A stretch of 8,501 nucleotides of DNA from an uncultured Alphaproteobacteria bacterium (GCA_938028645.1 CALIMD010000043.1:1-8501); one strand, 5' to 3'. Counted from the stretch's first letter, positions 1 through 6,092 are shown. Program-made: numbers and translations. Notes: a model not told the origin generated them from the letters alone.

Positions 1-46
1 CGTATCGATTTTCAATTAAATCGGCGATAGTTGTATCTTTTTTCAT
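1..46 (-). CDS. 5' end of an unidentified gene, cut by the window edge
   Basis: Only the first 15 codons are visible, reading MKKDTTIADLIENRY and then leaving the window. The ATG is preceded on the minus strand by a GGAG ribosome binding site (complement of 52-55) with 5-base spacing, which is the main support that this is a real start. The gene is divergent from the dehydrogenase at 268, so the 221 bases between them should hold promoters for both. The peptide is hydrophilic, with no sign of a signal sequence. It is too short to assign to a family, and no function is proposed. Confidence 0.5.
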   Translation of the reverse strand, partial: MKKDTTIADLIENRY

Positions 47-160
47 TGTTACTCCGTTACTGAAAAACTTAGCCCAACAATTCCGAGAATGATGGTCATG
101 TAGTAGTAAAAATATCAATAAGGAACAACAAACAGCCATTCAAAAATCTTTTAATTGCTC

Positions 161-172
161 TAATGTGATATT
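161..172 (+). promoter_or_regulatory. Putative shared regulatory element, copy 1 (TAATGTGATATT)
   Basis: This 12-base stretch is repeated exactly at 2228-2239. It begins 107 bases before the ATG of the dehydrogenase; the second copy begins 106 bases before the ATG of the amidohydrolase. Both copies follow a TCT or TCTAA sequence and contain TGTGA, which resembles a CRP-type half site, although the right half site is poor. The equal distances suggest a common activator or repressor site. This is inference from position and identity only, and neither a regulator gene nor a clear -35/-10 pair is visible. Confidence 0.35.
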
Positions 173-267
173 ATTGATCGGTTAAAGAGATCTGGTCGGG
201 GAACTTTGTGAACAGCTCAATTTTGTTATATGAATTAAGCTGTGTTTATTTAGGAGTTTTATGAAAA

Positions 268-1188
268 ATGAAGATCGCTATTATTGGCTGTGGGGCTATG
301 GGTTCAGTTTATGCTGCGTTGTTGGCTGATTCTGGGAATGATGTTTGGGCAATTGATACATGGGAGGAGCATATCTCGGCCATAAGAAGTAATGGCTTAA
401 GGGTTGAGGGTGCGAGTGGTGATCGAACGGTTTCAATGAACGCGACCACTAATGCGAGTGAGGCAGGCGAGTGTGAACTCATAATCGTTGCCACAAAAGC
501 GAGTGGGGTCCCTGCAGCAGCGGTTGCTGCAAAGAGCATTGCCGGGCCTAATAGTATTATTCTAACAATACAAAATGGGTTAGGAGCTGCAGAGCGTATA
601 GCCGAATCAATTGATACTAATCAGGTGATGATAGGGGTAGTTGGTGGATTTGGCGCTTCTATGAAAGCTCCTGGACATGCGCATCATAATGGAATGCAAT
701 TAGTAAGAATTGGCGAAATGAATGGCGGTGTTAGCGACCGTTTGGAAAAAGTTGTGAGCGCATGGGACAATGCGGGTTTTACAGCAAAAGGGTATCCTGA
801 TATTCATCAAATGATATGGGAAAAATTTATCTGTAACGTTACGTACAGTGGCCCGTGCGCGTTGATGAATGCAACGATTGGGCAGGTTCAAGCAAATTCT
901 GAATCTTGGTCTGTTGCACTTTCTTGTGCAAGAGAAGCGGACGCAGTCGCAAGAGCAAAAAAGATTAACCTTGGATTTAACGATGTTGAAACCTACGTTC
1001 GAGATTTTGGTGCTAATATGCCTGATGCGAGGCCATCTATGCTGCTAGACCATATGGCGCAAAGACCTTCCGAGATTGATGGCATCAATGGCGCCGTTCC
1101 TGTGGAAGCAGCAAAAATAGGAATGACCGCACCTATTAACGCGTTAGTATCTAGTTTGATAAGAGGACGAGAAGCTAATTTTTCATAG
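268..1188 (+). CDS. Ketopantoate reductase family (PanE/ApbA-like) NAD(P)-dependent dehydrogenase
   Basis: This is a 306-residue cytosolic oxidoreductase of the 2-dehydropantoate 2-reductase family, whose founder reduces ketopantoate to pantoate with NADPH for coenzyme A synthesis. The N-terminal Rossmann domain opens with GCGAMG (residues 7-12), and IQNGLG (101-106) carries the Asn that lines the nicotinamide pocket in E. coli PanE. In the C-terminal helical domain, WEKFICN (184-190) supplies the catalytic Lys186 and Asn190, and SEIDGINGAVP (268-278) supplies the substrate-contacting Glu269. The residue expected to match the second active-site Asn (E. coli Asn184) is Ser194, so the substrate may not be ketopantoate. 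The start at 268 is fixed by the MKIAIIGCG motif. The AGGAG at 252-256 sits 11 bases away, rather far, and closer to an out-of-frame ATG at 261. It ends 21 bases from the convergent VOC gene. The family is secure, but the true substrate is unknown; many such paralogs lie in catabolic clusters. Confidence 0.86.
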   Translation: MKIAIIGCGAMGSVYAALLADSGNDVWAIDTWEEHISAIRSNGLRVEGASGDRTVSMNATTNASEAGECELIIVATKASGVPAAAVAAKSIAGPNSIILTIQNGLGAAERIAESIDTNQVMIGVVGGFGASMKAPGHAHHNGMQLVRIGEMNGGVSDRLEKVVSAWDNAGFTAKGYPDIHQMIWEKFICNVTYSGPCALMNATIGQVQANSESWSVALSCAREADAVARAKKINLGFNDVETYVRDFGANMPDARPSMLLDHMAQRPSEIDGINGAVPVEAAKIGMTAPINALVSSLIRGREANFS

Positions 1189-1209
1189 GGTATAGGCTAT
1201 TTTACTTTC

Positions 1210-2082
1210 TCATATTTCTCCCAAAAAAGTATCTTGTCCGCGTCGGTAACCTCTGTTGCTTTGGGCGGGATTACGATTAACTAATGGTCTTGCATATAGT
1301 GGGTGCGTGACGCTTCGAACTTCGTGTTCTATTTGAAACAGTACCTCACTAGTATCTAAATCTATGATATCGATGAACCGCCATTCATGCTCATCAGACT
1401 CCCTGGATATTAAGTTTCTCTCACGTAATTTGTCGTAGGGGCCTGCAAAATCAGCAATATAGATTGCAACATGATGTCCGTCGTAATCTGGTTGAGGGTT
1501 GTCTGTCTCAATAAAATGAATGAACTGTGCTGAACCTGTTGTAATCGACGCACAAGGTGCGCCATTTCGCTGGCTTGTTACAACTGTCGCTCCCATTACT
1601 TCATCATAAAATCGAGCAATTTTTTGCGAACTTCCCTGTGGTGCGGATAACTCGACATAAGGTAGTCCCAATTCTATACTACCGTATTCGGCTGATGGTT
1701 CATGTAGTTTAAATTTGTTTCCCCAGGGACACAGTACTTCAATACTGTCACGTTTTCTTTTAAAAGAGAATGCAGATCCCATCAACTGTTCTGCTATTGT
1801 ATCCAGAGATTCTTCTATTTCCTTGAGATTAGGAACCACGATCCCAATTGTCCCACGTAAAACCTGAGGCGAAGGATCTCGGCGGGGAAGATGAATTTGA
1901 CTTCGACCCATATTTATCCACATGTTATCCAATCCCGTCATTAAGTATGGGTCCCTGGTTAGACGCAGACCGGTAACATAGAACAATAGCGCAGATGGTT
2001 GCTCGGGGATCATAAGATTTACATGTTCCATATGGACAATATTTCCCAGAGATTGTTCAACTCGGTTGTAATGTGTATTCAT
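1210..2082 (-). CDS. Two-domain VOC superfamily protein (glyoxalase/extradiol dioxygenase fold)
   Basis: This 290-residue soluble protein is built from two vicinal-oxygen-chelate modules, the size of type I extradiol dioxygenases and double-module glyoxalases. Module 1 starts at MEHVNLMIP (18-26, candidate ligand His20) and includes MWINMGRSQIHLP (54-66, His64). Module 2 starts at PYVELSAP (141-148) with the typical helix ARFYDEVMGA (156-165), then GHHVAIYI (202-209, His204) and VLFQIEHE (247-254, Glu252). His204 and Glu252 fall where BphC-type dioxygenases carry His and Glu ligands, but the first His of that triad appears replaced, perhaps by Glu144. A ring-cleaving dioxygenase is therefore not assured, and isomerase or lyase chemistry is possible. 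The tail after about 258 (RPLVNRNP region) lies outside the fold. The ATG has an AAGGGG-like site 8 bases upstream. The gene converges on the dehydrogenase and diverges from the amidohydrolase, from which it is separated by 251 bases. Fold is confident, reaction unknown. Confidence 0.85.
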   Translation of the reverse strand: MNTHYNRVEQSLGNIVHMEHVNLMIPEQPSALLFYVTGLRLTRDPYLMTGLDNMWINMGRSQIHLPRRDPSPQVLRGTIGIVVPNLKEIEESLDTIAEQLMGSAFSFKRKRDSIEVLCPWGNKFKLHEPSAEYGSIELGLPYVELSAPQGSSQKIARFYDEVMGATVVTSQRNGAPCASITTGSAQFIHFIETDNPQPDYDGHHVAIYIADFAGPYDKLRERNLISRESDEHEWRFIDIIDLDTSEVLFQIEHEVRSVTHPLYARPLVNRNPAQSNRGYRRGQDTFLGEI

Positions 2083-2227
2083 TGTCCGTACCCCTTATGT
2101 TAATCCTGTTTCAACATCGTAGTCTGTATTTGAACTCCAATTCAAGCGTGTGAAAGGATGGATCATATTATTGCTACTCGAAGTCATCTTGCCCAAGAAA
2201 GTTAACGCTGGTCTGATAAGTTTCTAA

Positions 2228-2239
2228 TAATGTGATATT
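2228..2239 (+). promoter_or_regulatory. Putative shared regulatory element, copy 2 (TAATGTGATATT)
   Basis: Exact match to 161-172, lying in the divergent gap between the VOC gene and the amidohydrolase, 106 bases before the amidohydrolase ATG and about 146 bases before the VOC ATG. It overlaps a small inverted repeat, TGATA (2233-2237) with TATCA (2245-2249). It could serve either divergent gene. Regulatory function is inferred. Confidence 0.35.
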
Positions 2240-2240
2240 C

Positions 2241-2271
2241 GTTGTATCAAATTGTTGAGTTGTTCATCAAA
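2241..2271 (+). repeat. Imperfect tandem operator-like repeat GTTGT(TC)ATCAAA
   Basis: GTTGTATCAAA (2241-2251) is followed by GTTGTTCATCAAA (2259-2271), identical except for a two-base insertion, with starts 18 bases apart (close to two helical turns). TCAA (2247-2250) and TTGA (2255-2258) also form a small dyad between them. The position directly downstream of the 12-base element and upstream of the amidohydrolase would suit a repressor or activator site. The sequence is short and AT-rich, so chance is not excluded. Confidence 0.25.
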
Positions 2272-2333
2272 CATTGAAGATAGCGCCGCGGTAATCGTAT
2301 TATTTTTTTAATGAACAGGTTGGAGACTAAATA

Positions 2334-3359
2334 ATGGTTAAACTATCGAGTAACCAAGAATGGCTTGATTTAGTAAAGGAAGAAATAATAGAGCCAGATT
2401 TGCCAATCTGTGATCCCCATCATCATCTTTGGGATAGAAATTCACATCAGCCTATTCAGCCTGGATATCTGTTAGACGAAATCTTAGAAGATATTAACAG
2501 CGGACATAATATTGTCTCTACAGTTTTTATAGAATGCGGAGCAATGTTTAAAACAGATGGCCCTGAGCATATGAGGCCGATTGGTGAAACGGAGTTCGTG
2601 AATGGCATTGCTGCCATGAGTGCAAGTGGAGCCTACGGTAGCCCCAAAATAGCAGCAGGGATCGTTGGCACCGTCGATCTCACAATAGGTGCATTAGCTG
2701 GAGAAGTCCTAGATGCTCATATTGTCGCGGGGGGTGGAAGGTTTCGTGGAATAAGAAGAGCGGTAGCATGGGATGCAGCGGATGTAATAAGAAACCATAG
2801 AACAGACCCTCCGGCAGGACTGCTGCTCCAAGATGATTTTCGCCGGGGGTTTGCTGAATTGAGTCCACGAGGCATGACGTTTGAGGCATGGTGCTATCAC
2901 ACGCAAATTCCAGAGGTTACAGATCTAGCAAGAGCATTTCCTGATACAACAATAATTTTAGATCATTTCGGCGGCCCGCTTGGAACAGGACCATATCAGC
3001 AAAAAGCAGATGATGTTTTTGAAATATGGAAAACGTCAGTACGTGAGCTAGCTACTTGTGAAAACGTATTCGCTAAACTTGGCGGCATAAATATGGATGT
3101 TAATGGCTTTGGTTGGCATGAAAACTCAAACCCACCATCAAGTGCAGAGTTGGCTGATGCTACACGACGATATTACGATTACGCCATTGAAGTTTTTGGA
3201 ACTAATCGTTGTATGTTCGAGTCAAATTTTCCTGTCGATAAAATAAGCTGCAGCTATCAAGTGATATGGAACACATTCAAGCGCATAGCGTCTGGAGCGA
3301 CGGCGACCGAAAAATCTGCGTTGTTTCATGATACGGCAGCTAAGGTTTATAGTTTATAA
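2334..3359 (+). CDS. TIM-barrel metal-dependent amidohydrolase, COG3618 type (lactonase-like)
   Basis: This 341-residue cytosolic hydrolase belongs to the amidohydrolase-2 group, which includes 2-pyrone-4,6-dicarboxylate lactonase (LigI) and L-fuconolactonase. These enzymes open lactone rings or hydrolyse related C-O/C-N bonds. The first barrel strand carries CDPHHHLWD (26-34), giving the HxH pair His29/His31. RGIRRAV (138-144) follows, then WCYHTQ (186-191, His189), LDHFGGP (209-215, His211) and the subgroup signature FESNFPVDK (295-303) with the expected catalytic Asp302. All key residues are present and the length is normal, so it should be active. The ATG has GGAG at 2322-2325 with 8-base spacing. 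It heads a same-direction series with the MFS exporter (166-base gap) and the aminotransferase, and shares an upstream 12-base element with the dehydrogenase at 268. The physiological substrate is not deducible; a lactone from sugar-acid or aromatic catabolism is the family-based guess. Confidence 0.9.
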   Translation: MVKLSSNQEWLDLVKEEIIEPDLPICDPHHHLWDRNSHQPIQPGYLLDEILEDINSGHNIVSTVFIECGAMFKTDGPEHMRPIGETEFVNGIAAMSASGAYGSPKIAAGIVGTVDLTIGALAGEVLDAHIVAGGGRFRGIRRAVAWDAADVIRNHRTDPPAGLLLQDDFRRGFAELSPRGMTFEAWCYHTQIPEVTDLARAFPDTTIILDHFGGPLGTGPYQQKADDVFEIWKTSVRELATCENVFAKLGGINMDVNGFGWHENSNPPSSAELADATRRYYDYAIEVFGTNRCMFESNFPVDKISCSYQVIWNTFKRIASGATATEKSALFHDTAAKVYSL

Positions 3360-3483
3360 GGTAATGTCGTCGCTTTTTTAAAGTCGAGGAAAGTTATATA
3401 AGGTGGCCTGCAAAGGGAATGAAACCACTTCCGACTTGCATTTCATGGTAGGGTTTATCACTTTTCAATTAGGAGATTAAGCT

Positions 3484-3516
3484 ATGTTTAGATCTACTTA
3501 CGTTTTAGGTTTTTGA
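3484..3516 (+). CDS. Putative 10-codon leader peptide upstream of the MFS exporter
   Basis: ATG at 3484 is preceded by a strong ribosome binding site (AGGAG, 3471-3475, 8-base spacing) and encodes MFRSTYVLGF before a TGA at 3514-3516. The stop overlaps the TGAGG (3514-3518) that is the only plausible ribosome binding site for the exporter's TTG start at 3526. The leader is in the same frame as the exporter, but TGA and a second stop, TAA at 3520-3522, separate them, so read-through would have to pass two stops. The better initiation signal therefore belongs to the leader, which suggests coupled or attenuated translation. Alternatively this is a relic of a former exporter start that has acquired stops. 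Translation of the peptide is not proven. Confidence 0.4.
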   Translation: MFRSTYVLGF

Positions 3517-3532
3517 GGCTAAACATTGTTTA
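3484..3532 (+). promoter_or_regulatory. Inverted repeats over the leader and exporter start codons (possible attenuation hairpin)
   Basis: ATGTTTAG (3484-3491) is the exact reverse complement of CTAAACAT (3519-3526). A transcript could form an 8-bp stem joining the leader start codon to the first base of the exporter's TTG, with the exporter's TGAGG site inside the 27-base loop beside the stem. The 3' arm can also pair the other way, TAAAC (3520-3524) with GTTTA (3528-3532), forming a short hairpin right on the TTG codon. The two pairings exclude each other. As DNA, TAAACATTGTTTA (3520-3532) is also a near-perfect palindrome that could bind a protein. Function is inferred; the stem is AU-rich and only moderately stable. 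Confidence 0.35.
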
Positions 3533-5037
3533 CACTCAATAAGCCGGCCCATGGGCCATTTACAAAAATAGAACGTATTGTAATCACTATCCCTGTATTG
3601 GCCGCCTCTCTATTACATTCTCTGAACATGAGCACAGCCTATGTAGCACTTCCAAATATACAAGGGAATTTGTCTGCTGCCCCAGATCAGGTCGGTTGGG
3701 TAATAACAGCCTTTGTTGTGGCGACTGCAATAGGGACTATCTTAACAAATCTATTTAGTCAAAAGTTTGGACGGCGGCAAATTTTCCTGGCTTCCATAGC
3801 GGGTTTCACCATTACTTCGCTTTTTGCGGCGACTTCGGGTAGTTTAAACGAGCTGGTTTTTCATCGGATGTTGCAAGGTTTTGTATCGGCTCCGCTATTA
3901 CCTATTTCTCAGGCCATCATGCTTGATACTTATCCTAAAGAAAAGCATGGATTTGCTATGAGTATTTGGTCTATGGGAATGATACTAGGGCCAGTCGCAG
4001 GTCCAACAGTAGGAGCGATTCTAACAGAATTTTATGATTGGCGATATGTATTCTATATGAATATACCATTTGGGCTGGTGGCTTTTTTTTCTATCTTAGT
4101 GACGTTGCCCTCTGCCCGTTCAATGCATCAAAGAACAGACTGGTTAGGTGTCGTTTCTCTCATAGTTGCAGTAGTTTGTCTCCAGCTTGTACTTGATCGA
4201 GGAGAGCGTTTGGGATGGTTTGAATCCTCCGAAATACTGTTTAACGCGATGTTATCGGGTTTGGCATTTTATATATTCATAATGCATTCTGTTACAACAA
4301 AAACGCCATATATTAGCCTTAAGATCTTCTCTGATAGAAACTATGTCATTGGATTAACATTGATATTTACTTTTGGCATAGCTGTTTTTGCTTCGTTATT
4401 TATCCTGCCGCTATTTCTTCAGAATGTGCAAGGATACCCTGTACTTTCGGCAGGCTGGGTGATTTCTTCCCGAGGACTTGGGACAATGGGTGCCATGTTA
4501 TGTTCGGGATTTTTGTTGAGCTTAATATCTGGAAAATTTCTAATTCTTTTTGGGTTATTATGTGTTGGTGTGAGTAACCTGTGGATGACAGGTTGGAATG
4601 TTGACGTTGGAATGGAAGAGGTAATATGGATTACTATTATAAATGGCTTTGGTATGGGAATGATGTGGGTGGCTTTGACAACAGTCACCTTTTCCACCTT
4701 GCCAACGGCTTTTAGGGTCGAAGCCGCAGCATTATTTTCTCTAATTCGTGCTATTGGAGCTAGTATTGGAACGTCTCTTGTTGTTTCTATACTGGTAAGA
4801 TCAACACAAACAAACTATATCGAGATGCGGGCCCAGATTACTGAATTCAAGGCAGCTATAAATTTGAGTGGGCTTGATAGGGTTGTCAACATTAGTTCCG
4901 AGATCGGACTGCAGACTATCCAAAGTATAGTGCTATCTGAAGCGCATATGATGGCATTTTTAAACGATTTTGTTTTTCTGATGATTGTCGCATTTGCAGC
5001 GATCCCACTAATATTTCTATTGCGTTCTAAAACTTAA
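3526..5037 (+). CDS. MFS transporter, DHA2 family (EmrB/QacA-like, 14 TM) multidrug-type exporter
   Basis: This 503-residue inner-membrane protein is a proton-driven exporter of the 14-helix drug:H+ antiporter family. TM1 is followed by YVALPNIQGNLS (39-50) and QVGWVITAFVVATAIG (55-70). The cytoplasmic motif A equivalent is LFSQKFGRRQIFL (76-88), motif C is GMILGPVAGPTVG (151-163), then DWRYVFYMNIPFG (171-183), LDRGERLGWF (223-232) and LFLQNVQGYPVLSAGW (296-311), all usual DHA2 landmarks. The TM1 region reads LNMSTAYVALP where most relatives have an acidic residue (LDTTIVNVALP), so proton coupling or substrate range may differ. The TTG start at 3526 is chosen because the next in-frame ATG (residue 35) lies inside TM1; TGAGG at 3514-3518 is a modest ribosome binding site. 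No EmrA/HlyD adaptor or TolC-like gene is adjacent. A leader ORF and inverted repeats precede it. It may export a substrate or product of the neighbouring enzymes, or a toxic compound. Confidence 0.93.
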   Translation: MFTLNKPAHGPFTKIERIVITIPVLAASLLHSLNMSTAYVALPNIQGNLSAAPDQVGWVITAFVVATAIGTILTNLFSQKFGRRQIFLASIAGFTITSLFAATSGSLNELVFHRMLQGFVSAPLLPISQAIMLDTYPKEKHGFAMSIWSMGMILGPVAGPTVGAILTEFYDWRYVFYMNIPFGLVAFFSILVTLPSARSMHQRTDWLGVVSLIVAVVCLQLVLDRGERLGWFESSEILFNAMLSGLAFYIFIMHSVTTKTPYISLKIFSDRNYVIGLTLIFTFGIAVFASLFILPLFLQNVQGYPVLSAGWVISSRGLGTMGAMLCSGFLLSLISGKFLILFGLLCVGVSNLWMTGWNVDVGMEEVIWITIINGFGMGMMWVALTTVTFSTLPTAFRVEAAALFSLIRAIGASIGTSLVVSILVRSTQTNYIEMRAQITEFKAAINLSGLDRVVNISSEIGLQTIQSIVLSEAHMMAFLNDFVFLMIVAFAAIPLIFLLRSKT

Positions 5038-5092
5038 CATAAATCCAATCTGATGACAGATGCTTAGAGAAATGATTTTGAAGATTTTCTGA

Positions 5093-5113
5093 AGTTGATT
5101 AGACTATCCATAA
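5093..5113 (+). repeat. Direct repeat flanking the aminotransferase gene, left copy
   Basis: AGTTGATTAG (5093-5102) recurs exactly at 6062-6071, and the following bases continue the similarity (TAT, CA and AA at matching positions, about 17 of 21 bases in all). The two copies lie just outside the two ends of the aminotransferase gene. They could be remnants of a duplication or insertion, or chance in AT-rich DNA. Confidence 0.25.
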
Positions 5114-5134
5114 ACGAAGTTTGGATCCATACCT

Positions 5135-6058
5135 ATGTCTTTAATAAATCAACGTGTTGTTTATCTCAACGGTGCTTATGTTCCTGAAAATGAAGCCGTT
5201 GTTCCTATCAAAGATCAGGGTTTTAAGTATGGAGATGGTGTTTTTGACACTACGAGAACATTTGGCCATAAAATTTTTAAACTTAAAGAGCACTTGGAAC
5301 GGTTTGAGAGATCCCTGAAGTATTTAGATTTGGATCCTGGTTTATCTATTAAACAATTAGAGACTATTACCGAAGAGGTGGTTGAGCGTAATTTGCCTTT
5401 GCTAGCATCTGGTGATGATTATTGGGTTACCCAAAGAGTTACACGCGGTTTAACTGGGGACGATGGCCAAGCCTGGCCTGATTGGCCAGAGTCAACGGTT
5501 CTAGTTGAGTGCACCCCTCTTCCTTTAGCTGCTAGAGCACATTATTATCGTGATGGAATTCAGATAATCACACCTTCTGTCCGGAGGGTTGCTCCTGAGA
5601 TGGCGAGCCCTCGAGCAAAGACCCATAACTATTTGAACTTTGTAATGGGCGATTTGGAAGTTCAGTCCCAAAACCCTGACGCGCTTGCTGTCTTGCTAGA
5701 TAAAAATGGAAACCTAGCGGAAGGTAAAGGAAGTAACATTTTCGTTATTAAGAACCAGAAACTGATCACTCCTAAAGAAAAATATGTTTTGCCTGGTGTT
5801 AGTAGAGAAGTCACGATGAATCTGGCGAGAGAACTGGGGTATGAAACAGAAGAAGACGATATAGACCTTTTCGATGCGTATAACGCAGACGAATTATTTA
5901 TTACGTCCACAAGTTTTTGCATTTGCCCTGTCCAGAGTATCAATGGTCGACTTCCTAGTGCAGATGGGGTTCCTGGACCGATCACCAGAAAATTGATTAA
6001 TGCATATGTAGATCTGGTAGAGTTTGATTGGTATAGACAGTATTTATCAAAAATATAA
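5135..6058 (+). CDS. Class IV (fold-type IV) PLP-dependent aminotransferase, BCAT/D-amino acid/amine transaminase family
   Basis: This 307-residue cytosolic enzyme transfers an amino group between an amino donor and a keto acid using PLP. The N-terminal domain has DQGFKYGDGVFDTTRTF (27-43) and LKEHLERFERS (50-60); VTRG (102-105) lies near the active site. Lys162 in AKTHNYLN (161-168) is the expected Schiff-base lysine. LAEGKGSNIFV (194-204) includes Glu196, which contacts the cofactor ring nitrogen, followed by LPGVSRE (219-225) and ITSTSF (256-261), which lines the phosphate site. Length and motifs are complete. FDTTRTF replaces the FEGIR typical of branched-chain enzymes, and the C-terminal DGVPGP (277-282) resembles D-amino-acid and (R)-amine transaminases, so ilvE is not a safe name; an ADC lyase is also conceivable. 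The ribosome binding site is weak (TTGGAT, 9 bases before ATG). It follows the exporter by 97 bases in the same direction and converges on mutY. Confidence 0.91.
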   Translation: MSLINQRVVYLNGAYVPENEAVVPIKDQGFKYGDGVFDTTRTFGHKIFKLKEHLERFERSLKYLDLDPGLSIKQLETITEEVVERNLPLLASGDDYWVTQRVTRGLTGDDGQAWPDWPESTVLVECTPLPLAARAHYYRDGIQIITPSVRRVAPEMASPRAKTHNYLNFVMGDLEVQSQNPDALAVLLDKNGNLAEGKGSNIFVIKNQKLITPKEKYVLPGVSREVTMNLARELGYETEEDDIDLFDAYNADELFITSTSFCICPVQSINGRLPSADGVPGPITRKLINAYVDLVEFDWYRQYLSKI

Positions 6059-6061
6059 TGT

Positions 6062-6082
6062 AGTTGATTAGGGTATACAAAA
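6062..6082 (+). repeat. Direct repeat flanking the aminotransferase gene, right copy
   Basis: Right-hand partner of 5093-5113, in the 34-base gap between the aminotransferase stop and the mutY stop. No terminal inverted repeats or transposase accompany it, so it is not called a mobile element boundary. Confidence 0.25.
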
Positions 6083-6092
6083 CTTAACTGGT

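Noticed and set aside
1189..1209. ATAG...CTAT followed by TTTT between the convergent dehydrogenase and VOC genes
   Set aside because: The stem is 4 bp with a long loop, too weak for a terminator call.
2233..2273. FNR/FixK-type box (TTGAT-N4-ATCAA) in the divergent gap
   Set aside because: TTGA and ATCAA half sites are present, but the spacing is wrong for the consensus (for example TTGA-N8-TCAA at 2255-2270).
3484..3528. Frameshift or readthrough joining the leader to the MFS protein
   Set aside because: The two are in the same frame but separated by two stops, TGA and TAA, and the family does not need the extra residues, so a separate leader or relic is more likely than a recoded fusion.
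4419..4697. Minus-strand open frame inside the MFS gene
   Set aside because: Its Ile/Pro/Thr-rich translation is typical of the complement of membrane-helix codons; the plus-strand protein is clearly the real one.
5048..5061. Hairpin ATCTG-ATGA-CAGAT after the MFS stop codon as a terminator
   Set aside because: The stem is only 5 bp and AT-rich, and no T tract follows on either strand, so it does not qualify as an intrinsic terminator.
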